A stretch of DNA of 64,000 nucleotides. It comes from an uncultured Oscillospiraceae bacterium. GTDB lineage: Bacteria > Bacillota > Clostridia > Oscillospirales > Oscillospiraceae. The translations under genes were made by a program, and so were the position numbers. The stretch lies in assembly GCA_934589155.1 (NCBI GenBank), contig CAKTNP010000001.1:1-64000 (forward strand), given 5' to 3'. The notes below the pieces were generated by a model. That model did no database searches, was not told where the DNA came from, and worked only from the letters and a program-made list of their open reading frames with translations. Shown here one piece after another: positions 16,709 to 25,501 of this stretch; the stretch's first letter is position 1, and each line of letters begins with the position of its first letter.

Positions 16709-17704
16709 ATGAAAGATACAACCTTGGCGCAAAAAAAGAAAGGTCATTCCTCGGCGCTGGATCTGCTGCTGGACAATAAAGCGGTATTGATCCTCATCAT
16801 CCTTTGCCTCGTCGCCACCTGCATGAACAGCAAGTTCTTAGGCGGCAGAAACATTATGAACGTCATCCGTCAGGTGTGCGCCAGCGCCATTTTGGGTGTG
16901 GGCTTTACCCTGGTCATCGCCTCTGCCAACCTGGACTTGTCCGTGGGCTATATGCTGGGCATGATCGGTGTTATTATGGGCCTGTTGTCCCGGGCAAACG
17001 CTCCGTTTGTTCTGGTGCTTTTAGCGGGTCTGGCCACCGGCGCTCTGTGCGGCTTCATCAACGGCTTCATCGGTGTGAAGTTTAAGCTGCCCCTGTTCAT
17101 CGTGACCCTGGCTACCGGCCAGGTGTACCGCGGCGCTTGCCAGCTGCTGAGCAATACGTCTCCCGTCAACGGCCTGCAAAATGAATTTAAGGTCTTGGGC
17201 CAGGGCTACCTGCTGGGTGTGCCCATTCCCATCTACATCATGGTCTTGGTGGGTGCGACCCTGTACATCGTTCTCAATAAGACCCGGTTTGGCCGCCATG
17301 CCATTGCTACCGGCGGCAACCGGGAGGCGGCAAGAACCTCCGGCATTAATACCGATTCCGTGACCATCCGGATCTATATGATCATGGGCGTCTGCACCGC
17401 CATCGCCGCCATGGTCATGACAGGCCGTGCCTTCAGCGCCCAGCCTGCCGCAGGCCAGGGCATGGAAATGGACGCTATCGCAGCCGTTGTTATCGGCGGC
17501 ACCAGCCTCTCCGGCGGCGCCGGCAGAATCGGCGGTACTGTGGTGGGCTGCCTCATCGTTGGTGTTATCAACAATATGCTGAACCTGGCCGGTGTGGACA
17601 GCAACTGGCAGTTGGTAGCCAAGGGCCTGCTGATCCTGACTGCTGTGCTGCTGGACGTGGCTTCTTCCCGGTATTTCAGCAAGAAGCTGAAGAAGGTCGG
17701 ATGA
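16709..17704 (+). CDS. Sugar ABC transporter permease, RbsC type
   Basis: This 331-residue permease has about 8-10 hydrophobic segments, the conserved GFTLVIASANLDLSVGYMLG start region, and the C-terminal AAVVIGGTSLSGGAGRIGGTVVGCLI motif of CUT2 permeases. It forms the membrane channel for the binding protein and ATPase upstream. Its stop overlaps the start of the EIIC gene (ATGA), so the two are translationally coupled. Confidence 0.9.
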   Translation: MKDTTLAQKKKGHSSALDLLLDNKAVLILIILCLVATCMNSKFLGGRNIMNVIRQVCASAILGVGFTLVIASANLDLSVGYMLGMIGVIMGLLSRANAPFVLVLLAGLATGALCGFINGFIGVKFKLPLFIVTLATGQVYRGACQLLSNTSPVNGLQNEFKVLGQGYLLGVPIPIYIMVLVGATLYIVLNKTRFGRHAIATGGNREAARTSGINTDSVTIRIYMIMGVCTAIAAMVMTGRAFSAQPAAGQGMEMDAIAAVVIGGTSLSGGAGRIGGTVVGCLIVGVINNMLNLAGVDSNWQLVAKGLLILTAVLLDVASSRYFSKKLKKVG

Positions 17705-18855
17705 GTCGGGTCCTGACGAAACTGAAAGGCGCTGTAAAAAGCGCCTTTCAGCATTATTCGACGATTATTATTTCGGCAATTCCCTGTATTATCGTAGGCT
17801 CCCTGGTGGATGCCATTTTAAACATTCTCACAAGAATGCCCTTGGTACATGGAGGCCCCATTTCCGAAGCCTATCCATGGGTGGGGCAGCTGGCGTCCGT
17901 TTTGAGCATTGTGAGCTCCTGCGGCGTGGTGATGATGCCGGTGTACATCACCTGGGCAACGGTGCGGCATTTCAAGGGTCCGGAGCTGTTGGGAATTTTC
18001 GTGGGACTGTGTCTGGTGCCGGTGGGGTTGACGAGCGGACTGGACTGGCCTCAGGCTGTACTGAGCGGCACCGCCTCCTATTTTGAACTGGGCGGTTGGC
18101 AGATCCCCAAGGCCGGATTTCAGGGCCAGATGCTGGTGGGAATCCTCAGCGGCATGACCCTGGTGGGGATTGAACGGCGGCTGAAGAAGGCGGTCCCGGA
18201 GGCGATTCAGATCTTTGTAGTTCCCCTGGCCGGCGTGGTAGGGACCGTATTTGCTACCTATCTTGTGATCGGACCGACGGCCCGGATCCTGGAGCGGGGC
18301 ATGGTGGCGGCAGCGGAATTCTTCCTGGTGCGGCCGGAGCTGAAGAACATCGGCGGCCTGGTGATGGGCCTGGCGCATCTGCCCATGATGATGTTCGGCA
18401 TCCATCTGGCGCTGGTTTCGGTGAATCTGCAAATGGTGGCCAGCCCAGGCGGTTCGCCCCTCTGGGCCATCACCGTGGCCTCGGTGCTGTCTGCCGGCGG
18501 CGCCGCTTTGGCGGAGCTGGTATTCGGCGATAAAGAGCTGAAAGAGTCGGCCAGGGAGGGAACGGTGATCACCCTGGGACTCGGCACCGTGGAACCGGCG
18601 TTGTTCGGGGTCTGCGTCAAGGACCGGTGCGCATTTCTCGGGGCTGTTTTGGCGGCCGGGCTGTCCGGCTTTTTGAGCAGAGCCTTGGACTGCGGTGCTA
18701 CCATATTCGGGATCAACGGCTTTTTCTCCTTCCTTTCCTTCCCGCTGGACCAGTGGCCCCGTTATGCGCTGGTATTGGCTACCGCTGTGATCGGAAGCTT
18801 TTCCTTCACAACGGCTGGACTTTTCCTTCGCCGAAGGAAAGAAAAGAAGAAATAA
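17701..18855 (+). CDS. Stand-alone PTS EIIC-domain permease
   Basis: This 384-residue membrane protein resembles the EIIC domain of glucose/beta-glucoside-type PTS permeases: AIPCIIVGSLVDAILN near the start, LAHLPMMMFGIHLALVS in the middle, and GTVEPALFGVCVKDRCAFLGA near residue 298, equivalent to the ITEPAIFGV motif. No EIIA or EIIB domain (no phosphorylatable Cys or His module) is present, nor encoded nearby. It is coupled to an ABC permease gene, which is unusual. It may use a EIIB encoded elsewhere, or work as a facilitator or exporter. Confidence 0.78.
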   Translation: MSRVLTKLKGAVKSAFQHYSTIIISAIPCIIVGSLVDAILNILTRMPLVHGGPISEAYPWVGQLASVLSIVSSCGVVMMPVYITWATVRHFKGPELLGIFVGLCLVPVGLTSGLDWPQAVLSGTASYFELGGWQIPKAGFQGQMLVGILSGMTLVGIERRLKKAVPEAIQIFVVPLAGVVGTVFATYLVIGPTARILERGMVAAAEFFLVRPELKNIGGLVMGLAHLPMMMFGIHLALVSVNLQMVASPGGSPLWAITVASVLSAGGAALAELVFGDKELKESAREGTVITLGLGTVEPALFGVCVKDRCAFLGAVLAAGLSGFLSRALDCGATIFGINGFFSFLSFPLDQWPRYALVLATAVIGSFSFTTAGLFLRRRKEKKK

Positions 18856-18888
18856 TTGCCAACACATCTTTCCTGTTCTCATCTGACA

Positions 18889-18897
18889 TGATATAAT
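18889..18897 (+). promoter_or_regulatory. Extended -10 promoter for regulator B
   Basis: TGA plus TATAAT (18892-18897) with no convincing -35. A GC-rich hairpin (CCCGGCG/CGCCGGG, about 18926-18945) lies in the leader before the gene. Confidence 0.5.
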
Positions 18898-18978
18898 AAA
18901 AAAAATCTATGGGGATAACCGGGAACCCGGCGTCAACCCGCCGGGCAGACCCGAAGGATCGGAAAGAGAGGGGCAGAA

Positions 18979-19971
18979 ATGGTTACGATTGCGGATGTTG
19001 CCAAGGAAGCGGGAGTTTCCCTTTCAACGGCATCCCGGGCGCTGAACAACAGCGTTGTGGTGTCCCAGGAGAAAAAGGATCGGGTAGCCGAGGCGGTGAA
19101 AAAACTGGGATACAGGCCGATTCGGATCAGCACCGCGCGCAGAGCCCAGCAGAACAAGGTCATTCTGGTCATTACCGCTATGCTCCACAATGAAATGCTG
19201 GATTCCATTCGGAAAACCGCGGGAGAGATGGGGTACCAGACCGTTGTGGCTTTTGTGGGGGAGACGCTGGATGACGGCTATCGAAACGCCCTGGAGATCG
19301 TAAAAATGCTGCCTGCCAACCTGCTCTGCGGTTTGATTTTTGTCCACAATCAGTGCTGGGAGAAAAATCTTTGGGAGGAATTCTGTAACTATCCCTTGGT
19401 GCAGGTCGGCGAAAGTCAGCCGGTGAGTCCAAAGCTCAGCGTGACCATCGATGACCATGAGGCAGCCTACGACATGACCCAGTATCTTCTCCGGAAAGGC
19501 TACCGGGATATTGTCTATGTGAGCTCCAACGAGCAATCCCAGTACAGCTATAGCCGCCCCCGGCGGACAGGCTTTGAGGACGCCATGGCGGACGCAGGAC
19601 TGCCGGTTGATCCGGAGCGCATTATGCGGGCGGACTATGTGCTGGACGGCGGTACCGATGTAGCCCGGAGGCTTCTGAAGATGAAAAAGCTGCCGGACGC
19701 CGTGTTTTGCAGTTCGGATTATATGGCATTGGGCTGTATTGCGGAGCTGCAAAAGAATGGCGTAAGAGTGCCGGAGGAGATCGCGGTCAGCGGCTTTGAT
19801 AACATTGAAGCCTCGGAGTACTGCCAGCCAAGACTCACCACCGTGGGTCAGCCCTATGAGGAAATGGGGGCCGAAGCGGTGCGATTGCTGGATATGCTGT
19901 ATTCCGGCGTCATTGTCTCGGGGCGGAAGGTCGTTGCCGCCCATGTCATTTTGGAACGGGAGAGCGCCTAA
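18979..19971 (+). CDS. LacI-family transcriptional regulator B
   Basis: This 330-residue regulator has the helix-turn-helix VTIADVAKEAGVSLSTASRA at residues 2-21, a hinge ending at about residue 60, and the effector domain with GLIFVHNQ, PDAVFCSSDYMALGCI and IAVSGFDNIEASEYCQPRLTTV. It is distinct from the regulator at 11749 and lies between the two rightward sugar units, so it may control the oxidoreductase unit at 20820 or the upstream transporter. SD GGAAAGAGAGG precedes the ATG. Confidence 0.88.
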   Translation: MVTIADVAKEAGVSLSTASRALNNSVVVSQEKKDRVAEAVKKLGYRPIRISTARRAQQNKVILVITAMLHNEMLDSIRKTAGEMGYQTVVAFVGETLDDGYRNALEIVKMLPANLLCGLIFVHNQCWEKNLWEEFCNYPLVQVGESQPVSPKLSVTIDDHEAAYDMTQYLLRKGYRDIVYVSSNEQSQYSYSRPRRTGFEDAMADAGLPVDPERIMRADYVLDGGTDVARRLLKMKKLPDAVFCSSDYMALGCIAELQKNGVRVPEEIAVSGFDNIEASEYCQPRLTTVGQPYEEMGAEAVRLLDMLYSGVIVSGRKVVAAHVILERESA

Positions 19972-20018
19972 AACCAGCGGCTCGGAGCGATCCGGGCCGC
20001 TTCTTGGAGGGAAGATTT

Positions 20019-20558
20019 ATGTATTATTTCCAAAAATATAATTCTCCTGTGGGAGAGATAACCCTGGCGTCCACGGAAAAGGCCCTGGTGGGCCTTTGGA
20101 TCCAGGGACAGAAATACTTCCTGGGCCGGCTCCGACAGCCCATGACGGAGGGCGAAGAGATTCCTGTGTTACGGCAGACATCCCAATGGCTGGATCGGTA
20201 TTTTGCAGGAGGCAAGCCGTCACCCTGGGAGCTGCCCCTGGCGCCGGAGGGCTCGCCCTTTCAAAAGGAGGTCTGGCAGATCCTCTGCGAGATTCCCTGG
20301 GGCGGCCTGATGACCTATGGAGATATCGCCGGGCGCCTGGCCCGAGCCCGGGGCCTTGACCATATGTCCGCTCAGGCGGTAGGGGGCGCCGTAGGACACA
20401 ATCCGGTCTCCATTATCATCCCCTGCCATCGGGTGGTGGGGGCCAACGGCAGCCTGACCGGCTATGCCGGAGGCATCGAAAAAAAGATTGCGCTTTTGAC
20501 GCTGGAGGGCGCGCCGGTGGAGAAGCTCTTTGTGCCCAAACGAGGTACGGCGCTGTAG
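20019..20558 (+). CDS. ogt: Methylated-DNA-protein-cysteine methyltransferase
   Basis: This 179-residue protein carries the O6-alkylguanine-DNA alkyltransferase signature IIIPCHRVVGANG, with the alkyl-accepting Cys in PCHRV, plus the FQKEVWQILCEIPWG helix-turn-helix region and NPVSI. It removes methyl groups from O6-methylguanine by suicidal transfer. The ATG at 20019 has TTGGAGG; the TTG at 20004 lies in that SD and is rejected. It is an unrelated housekeeping gene between sugar units, ended by a clear terminator. Confidence 0.9.
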   Translation: MYYFQKYNSPVGEITLASTEKALVGLWIQGQKYFLGRLRQPMTEGEEIPVLRQTSQWLDRYFAGGKPSPWELPLAPEGSPFQKEVWQILCEIPWGGLMTYGDIAGRLARARGLDHMSAQAVGGAVGHNPVSIIIPCHRVVGANGSLTGYAGGIEKKIALLTLEGAPVEKLFVPKRGTAL

Positions 20559-20580
20559 GCTCTGTTTTGAATAAAAGTGG

Positions 20581-20610
20581 AAGGCAAGGCCGAAGGGCCT
20601 TGCCTTTTTA
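20581..20610 (+). terminator. Terminator after ogt
   Basis: AAGGCAAGGC pairs with GCCTTGCCTT across a 6-nt loop, followed by TTT. Confidence 0.85.
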
Positions 20611-20731
20611 CATCCATGCATTCGAAATGAAAATAAGAAACAATTTCAAAATACGATGGAAGTATAATTGGTAAAAATACACAAAATGAAAGAAGAATAA
20701 TCGTTAAAAACGGTGAAAAACGAATGAGATA

Positions 20732-20760
20732 TTGACTTTGTGGCTGCAAAATGGTATGAT
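20732..20760 (+). promoter_or_regulatory. Promoter of the third sugar unit
   Basis: TTGACT (20732-20737) and TATGAT (20755-20760) have a 17-bp spacer in an AT-rich intergenic region (20559-20819), which otherwise holds GAAA/TTTC-rich sequence that may include operators. Confidence 0.7.
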
Positions 20761-20819
20761 TTCTATGAAAATAAGGCGAAATAAAAATGAAAATAAATTT
20801 CAAAAAAGGAGGAAGCAGA

Positions 20820-21944
20820 GTGAAAACTCCGTTAAAAATTGCCCTTCTGGGCTGCGGCGGCATGGGCAGCGGCCATGCCCTGGCCATTACTGGCCATGAG
20901 AAGGAAAAGCCGGAATTCCTGAGCTATAATGTTTACTCTGCCGGCCAGGTCAAGATCACGGATCTCAGCGAAAAGCTGGTGCTGGCAGGCGTCTATGACA
21001 TTGACCCAAAGAGGATGCAGTGGGTGGCCGAAAAGGGCTGGCGCTGCTACGGCAGCTATGAGGAGATCCTGGCGGATCCCCAGGTGGACATCGTTCTGAT
21101 TGCTACCCCCAACCATCTGCACAAGGACCAGGCTCTGCGGGCCCTGGCGGCGGGAAAGCACGTGCTGTGTGAAAAGCCGGTCATGCTGTCCTCCCGGGAC
21201 CTGGAGGAGGTCATGGCAGCGGCGAAGGCGGCGGGGAAGGTGTTCTATCCCCGGCAGAACCGCCGCTGGGACTATGACTATCTCGTGGCGAAGAAGGTCA
21301 TGGACGACGGCATGCTGGGCCAGGTGTTCTCCGTGGAGACCACTCTGGTAGGCTCCCGGGGGATTCCCGGCGACTGGAGGAAGGTAAAGGCCTGCGGCGG
21401 CGGCATGATGCTGGACTGGGGCGTTCATTTGCTGGACCGGCTTCTCATGATGATTCCCGGAAAGATCACCTCCGTGTACTGCAAGTGCAGTCATGTGACC
21501 TGCGAGGAGTGCGACGACGGCTTCCGGGCCTGGCTGAATTTTGAAAACGGAATCACGGCTCATGTACTGGTAAGCACCTGCAATTTTATTGACACCCCCC
21601 ATTGGTACATTGCGGGCAAGTCCGGGACGGCTATTGTGGAGGATTTTAACGCCAACGGCCGCATTGTCCGGGTGACGAATTGGGACGAGGGCAATGTGAA
21701 GCCCATTCAGGCCGGCGAAGGTCTGACGAAGACCATGGCCCCCCGGGACGGTGGCTCCACGGAGGAGCTGGCCCTGCCCCAGGTGGTGGTGGACCTGAAC
21801 GCTCTGTATGTGAATCTGGTGGATACCATTTTAGGTACCGCGGAGCAATTGGTGAAGCCGGAGGAGGCTCTGCGCTGCCTGCGGCTCATGGAAAAGCTCT
21901 TTGAGTCCGATGAGAAAAATGCTGTGCTGTTCTTTGAACAGTAA
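20820..21944 (+). CDS. Gfo/Idh/MocA-family oxidoreductase C
   Basis: This 374-residue dehydrogenase begins with GTG at 20820, seven bases after AAAGGAGG, giving MKTPLKIALLGCGGMGSGHA; the in-frame ATG at 20787 has no SD and is less likely. Motifs are LLGCGGMGSG (Rossmann), ATPNHLH, CEKPVM with the catalytic Lys near residue 120, and GGGMMLDWGVHLLDRLLMM. An insertion between the first strand and the second (HEKEKPEFLSYNV) is characteristic of longer family members. It starts a three-gene unit with another dehydrogenase and an isomerase. Confidence 0.85.
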   Translation: MKTPLKIALLGCGGMGSGHALAITGHEKEKPEFLSYNVYSAGQVKITDLSEKLVLAGVYDIDPKRMQWVAEKGWRCYGSYEEILADPQVDIVLIATPNHLHKDQALRALAAGKHVLCEKPVMLSSRDLEEVMAAAKAAGKVFYPRQNRRWDYDYLVAKKVMDDGMLGQVFSVETTLVGSRGIPGDWRKVKACGGGMMLDWGVHLLDRLLMMIPGKITSVYCKCSHVTCEECDDGFRAWLNFENGITAHVLVSTCNFIDTPHWYIAGKSGTAIVEDFNANGRIVRVTNWDEGNVKPIQAGEGLTKTMAPRDGGSTEELALPQVVVDLNALYVNLVDTILGTAEQLVKPEEALRCLRLMEKLFESDEKNAVLFFEQ

Positions 21945-21961
21945 GAAAAAGGAGACACCAT

Positions 21962-23227
21962 ATGAAAGAGGTACGTGTTGGCATTATCGGCGGAGGTATG
22001 ATCTCTCACCGCCACATGATGATTTATTCCACCATTCAGCGCCGAGCGGCAGAGTTGGGCTTCACGGCCAAGGTGGTGGCCTGCTGTGAGATCAATCCCC
22101 AGCGGCTGAAGCAGTGGGGTGAAATGTATGGCCTTCCGGAAAAAGACTTGTACACAGATTACCGGGAGATGCTGAAGCGGGACGATTTGGACACCATCGA
22201 TGTCTGCGTTCATAACAATCTCCATACCCCCATCGCCATTGAGGTCATGAAGGCAGGATTTGACTGCTATTGCGAAAAGCCGGAGGCTGCCTCCTACCAT
22301 GATGCCAAGCTGATGATGGACTGCGCCAAAAAGCTGGGACGGAAGTTCCATGTGCAAATGAGCTCCATTATGACTCCCCAGTCCAGAACGGGCCGGGATC
22401 TGATCGCCAGGGGCCAGCTGGGTACGCCGTATTATGTTAACTTGGAGCAGTGCTGTATGCGCCGCCGTCCCGGCTATGACCCGGGTCTGCGGGAGTTTAC
22501 CACGGATTTCTACACCAAGGCCATGGCGGGTCACGGCCCGTCCATCGACCTGGGCATTTATGTCATCGGCCAGATCCTGTTTATGCTGGGCTTGCCGGAA
22601 TTGGAGAGCGTGTCCGGATTTGCCCGGCAGGCTATGGAACTGGAACCCAAGCTGGTGGCCAATCCTCAGGGTTTTGGTGTGGAGGACATTTGCGACGGCT
22701 TTGCCAAGTTCAAAAACGGCCTGGGCTTCCATTTCCTGTCTACCTCCGCAAACAATGCCAAGGAGTACTCCATGACCTATATTCTGGGCAGCAAGGGCGG
22801 CCTGGAGGTTACGGATACGGATATGGCCGGCGGAAAGTTTGCGCGGCCTGAGGGCGTGACCCGGCCTATGTTCGGGGAGGAACCCAACCTGCGGTACTTC
22901 GGAAATTGGAACGGCCGGGATGTGTCCATGGATCTGCGCTGCGACGAGAACGGGAATCTGGAGGAGCTGACCAATCCGGAGATCCTCCTGTACAACGACA
23001 ATCAGGCCATGTGGCTGGCCTATAAGCTGGGAATTCTGGACGATACCACCCGGTATAATACCCCGGAGATCGCTGCCCAGCAGCTGCTGTTCACCGATGG
23101 CATCTTCCTGTCCCAGCAGCTGGGGCGCAGCGTGACGGCGGAGGAGATCAAGTCCATGTCCCCCTCTTTGTTCCTGCGGGAGCAGCAGATCGGGTCTGAG
23201 CTTGTAAAATTTGACACAGACTTCTAA
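21962..23227 (+). CDS. Gfo/Idh/MocA-family oxidoreductase D
   Basis: This 421-residue dehydrogenase has GIIGGGMISHRHMM (Rossmann), CVHNNLHTPIA, CEKPEA with the catalytic Lys near residue 107, and HGPSIDLGIYVIGQILFMLG replacing the usual GGG.L.D.G.H stretch. It is longer than its paralogues and diverged in the substrate half, which suggests a different substrate or a structural partner role. It is 17 nt after oxidoreductase C and 23 nt before the isomerase, so the three are one operon. Confidence 0.83.
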   Translation: MKEVRVGIIGGGMISHRHMMIYSTIQRRAAELGFTAKVVACCEINPQRLKQWGEMYGLPEKDLYTDYREMLKRDDLDTIDVCVHNNLHTPIAIEVMKAGFDCYCEKPEAASYHDAKLMMDCAKKLGRKFHVQMSSIMTPQSRTGRDLIARGQLGTPYYVNLEQCCMRRRPGYDPGLREFTTDFYTKAMAGHGPSIDLGIYVIGQILFMLGLPELESVSGFARQAMELEPKLVANPQGFGVEDICDGFAKFKNGLGFHFLSTSANNAKEYSMTYILGSKGGLEVTDTDMAGGKFARPEGVTRPMFGEEPNLRYFGNWNGRDVSMDLRCDENGNLEELTNPEILLYNDNQAMWLAYKLGILDDTTRYNTPEIAAQQLLFTDGIFLSQQLGRSVTAEEIKSMSPSLFLREQQIGSELVKFDTDF

Positions 23228-23250
23228 TAAAACGGAAAGGAACGAGAAAA

Positions 23251-24165
23251 ATGGCACTGAAAATTGGCATCCAGACTTATTCCGTCAGAAATCACATGGC
23301 AAAGGATCCTGTGGAGACCCTGCGCCAGGTGGCAAAGGCCGGCTATCATTATGTGGAGTTTGCAAACCATCATGCTATTGTGGATGACGGCATCGGCTTT
23401 GACCAGCCCGCCGAGAAGATCAAGGCGACCCTGGACGAGATCGGCGTCAAGACTGCCGGCTGCCATGTGTATCCCGGCATTGCCACGGGGGTAGTCACCG
23501 GCAGCGAGACCAATGATGACTATGAAGAGGACTACACCAAGGTCAACTTCGATAAGATCTTCAAGTATCAGGAGACTCTGGGCAACCGGAACCTCAGTAT
23601 GGCCATGGTGCTGTTCAGCAGCCGGGACGATGTGCTTCGCAAGTGCGAGCAGTTCAACGCTGCGGGCAAGCGCTGCCATGACAATGGCTTTGTGCTGCAT
23701 TATCACAACCACTATGAGATCGGACAGCATTTTGACGGGAAGACCGTTTTCGAGATGATCGCCGAAAACACCGATCCGGATTACATTTCCTTCCAGATCG
23801 ACACATTCTGGGCCCTGCGGGGCGGCCTGGATCCGGTGGAGCTGTTCCGGAAATATGGCAAGCGGGTACGTCTGCTGCACCAAAAGGACTTTTCCAAGGA
23901 GATTGGCGAGCCAATCAATATTTTTAAGTTTGTGGATGAAAATAAGGTCATTGACTATACCACCTTCAGTCAGGTGGTGAAGCCTGAATCCTTTACGGAA
24001 ATCGGCACCGGAACCATCGACATTCAGAGAATTATTGATGCCGCAGAGAAATACACGGCGGCGGAGTACATGGTCCTGGAGCAGGACTTCTCCAAGTATG
24101 ACGAGATCGAGTCCATTAACATCAGCATGAACAGCTTCAAGCGTTTCCGGGGCGTGGAGTTCTAA
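23251..24165 (+). CDS. Sugar phosphate isomerase/epimerase-like TIM barrel D
   Basis: This 304-residue paralogue of the protein at 13147 has MALKIGIQTYSVRNHMAKDP, YVEFANH, LHYHNHYEIGQHFDGKTVFE, FQIDTFW, RLLHQKDF, FTEIGTGTIDIQRIID and MVLEQDF. Conserved Glu, Asp and His at the barrel mouth predict a divalent-metal site. It differs from its paralogue by an insertion after GCHVYPGIATG, so substrate range may differ. It is the last gene of the unit; a terminator follows 17 nt later. Confidence 0.82.
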   Translation: MALKIGIQTYSVRNHMAKDPVETLRQVAKAGYHYVEFANHHAIVDDGIGFDQPAEKIKATLDEIGVKTAGCHVYPGIATGVVTGSETNDDYEEDYTKVNFDKIFKYQETLGNRNLSMAMVLFSSRDDVLRKCEQFNAAGKRCHDNGFVLHYHNHYEIGQHFDGKTVFEMIAENTDPDYISFQIDTFWALRGGLDPVELFRKYGKRVRLLHQKDFSKEIGEPINIFKFVDENKVIDYTTFSQVVKPESFTEIGTGTIDIQRIIDAAEKYTAAEYMVLEQDFSKYDEIESINISMNSFKRFRGVEF

Positions 24166-24182
24166 TCGCAGATATAGAAACG

Positions 24183-24217
24183 AGGGCAGCAGGGGCCGGG
24201 AAGGCTCCTGCTGCCCT
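24183..24217 (+). terminator. Terminator after the third sugar unit
   Basis: AGGGCAGCAGG (24183-24193) pairs perfectly with 24207-24217, followed by a short T-containing tail. Confidence 0.7.
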
Positions 24218-24315
24218 TGCCGCACGTCGTGAAGACCTGAATCCGAAGAGAAGCCGAATCCATCCCTCACCCCAAATTTGCAGGTGTCTATGTGGAAAAA
24301 GGCGGGAATCTGTGG

Positions 24316-24321
24316 TATAGT
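24316..24321 (+). promoter_or_regulatory. Original promoter of the disrupted phosphatase gene
   Basis: TATAGT preceded by TGG (extended -10) lies 34 bp before the ATG of the truncated phosphatase fragment. The mobile element has separated this promoter from the rest of the gene. Confidence 0.5.
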
Positions 24322-24354
24322 ATGGCAGGATTATAAAAACGGGGAAGGAAACCG

Positions 24355-24432
24355 ATGAAACGTGTCTTATTCATCTGCCACGGCAATATTGGTATAAAGC
24401 GAGAAAAGCCGTCTTATACCAAGCTATACTAA
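24355..24432 (+). pseudogene. Truncated 5' end of the low-molecular-weight phosphatase gene
   Basis: The host start codon, with GGGGAAGGAAACC upstream, encodes MKRVLFICHGNI and then leaves the phosphatase sequence at the element junction, reading 13 foreign codons to a stop at 24430-24432. The first 12 residues match MVKILFICHGNI of the complete gene at 40582, so this is the original 5' end displaced by integration. Confidence 0.88.
24373..24390. other. attL, left attachment site of the element
   Basis: ATCTGCCACGGCAATATT here matches the right-end copy at 40600-40617 at 16 of 18 positions. Chromosomal sequence ends and element sequence begins at or within this stretch. Confidence 0.8.
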
Positions 24433-24456
24433 GATATTTCCTCATTTGAAGTTTTA

Positions 24457-24476
24457 TTTACCACTGTTTTACCACT
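24457..24476. repeat. Integrase arm-type sites, left end
   Basis: Two copies of TTTACCACT begin at 24457 and 24468, 11 bp apart, about 70 bp inside attL. The same motif recurs at the right end. Confidence 0.6.
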
Positions 24477-24552
24477 TTCCGAACAGCTAAACATAAACGA
24501 TAACGACTATCCCCCTGCCTTCAAAAACTGGCAGGGGGAATGCTAATTCTGG

Positions 24553-24813
24553 TTATTCAATTCCGTCCAGATTCATTTCGTGACTGTACTTATACAAAAA
24601 GCGGTGTGTTTCATCTTCATCAGCTATGCGGTCGTTATCATACCGACTGTCAGACCAGGAGGTATTTCCAATTTCTCTAATATGCAGTTTGCCACCAGAA
24701 ACCGTGTAAATTCGTTCCTCTTCAAAATTCCGACCTTCTTGGTAAGTCCGCTTCTGAAACCCTTCATTTTGGTCAAGAATTTTTTGACGTACTTCTTTTG
24801 TTAGCCTCGGCAT
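24553..24813 (-). CDS. Small hypothetical protein of the element
   Basis: This 86-residue hydrophilic protein is read leftward. The ATG at 24813 has GAAGGAG upstream. It starts MPRLTKEVRQKILDQNEGF and has a central YTVSGGKLHIREIGNTSW stretch likely to form beta strands; charged residues dominate. I do not assign a function. It is the only leftward gene near the left end, facing the phosphatase remnant. Confidence 0.7.
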   Translation of the reverse strand: MPRLTKEVRQKILDQNEGFQKRTYQEGRNFEEERIYTVSGGKLHIREIGNTSWSDSRYDNDRIADEDETHRFLYKYSHEMNLDGIE

Positions 24814-25031
24814 AAAAGCACTCCTTCTAATCAATGGTTTGTCGTTTGAATATTACCCACTACAGCCACCTTTCCTTGTAATCACATAATCATTATACCA
24901 GTTCCATCGTTTTAGTAAATTATTCTTTTGAGGAAATAGCCAATTCTATTTTGCTATTCTGGTAAAAAATTTGTCTTTTCCGAAACGGTCTGGGTAGGTA
25001 TATTGTATCAAAAATACGAAGGAGGATTTTT

Positions 25032-25457
25032 ATGACCCAGGATGAATTCAAAAACTTAACCACTGAAGAAATGCTATCCATAGCGAGGCAGGACTATAAA
25101 ACCACTTCCCCAGACTTCCAGCAAGCCACAGGACTGGACTTTTCCTATACCACTATGGTCAACCTAATTAAGGAGCGTGGCAATGTCCGCAGCGGGAAGC
25201 AGTGGCTTCCGTTGCCAAAAGAAACGGATGAAGAAGTAGCTGCACCTAATTTAAATGGAATTGAGATGAAATATCTTACTGTGCGAGACCCAATTAAGGT
25301 TAGCTATATGATTTCCAAGGCAGATCGTGATAAAATGAATGAAATTGCAAAAAATTGTGGTCTATCTACAACAGCGTTAATTAACCTTTTGATTCGCTGT
25401 TTTTTACAAGATGTTGACAGCAAAAAGATTAACTTAAGTGTTTCTATAAAATTTTAG
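25032..25457 (+). CDS. Hypothetical protein with a C-terminal ribbon-helix-helix-like region
   Basis: This 141-residue protein has an N-terminal helical part (TQDEFKNLTTEEMLSIARQD) followed by a segment resembling a helix-turn-helix (FSYTTMVNLIKERGN). Residues about 93-128, VSYMISKADRDKMNEIAKNCG then LSTTALINLLIRCF, look like a ribbon-helix-helix DNA-binding unit. AAGGAGGA SD. It is adjacent to the tandem repeats at 25502, so it may be an autoregulator or a copy-control protein; this is inference. Confidence 0.7.
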   Translation: MTQDEFKNLTTEEMLSIARQDYKTTSPDFQQATGLDFSYTTMVNLIKERGNVRSGKQWLPLPKETDEEVAAPNLNGIEMKYLTVRDPIKVSYMISKADRDKMNEIAKNCGLSTTALINLLIRCFLQDVDSKKINLSVSIKF

Positions 25458-25501
25458 CCAGCGTGAAATATCGCTGGCTTTTTATATGAAAAATATCCGT
25501 T

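Noticed and set aside
7095..24165. myo-Inositol (iol) catabolic operon
   Set aside because: No IolB, IolC, IolD or IolJ-like genes are seen, and the dehydrogenases and isomerases are too diverse to assign.
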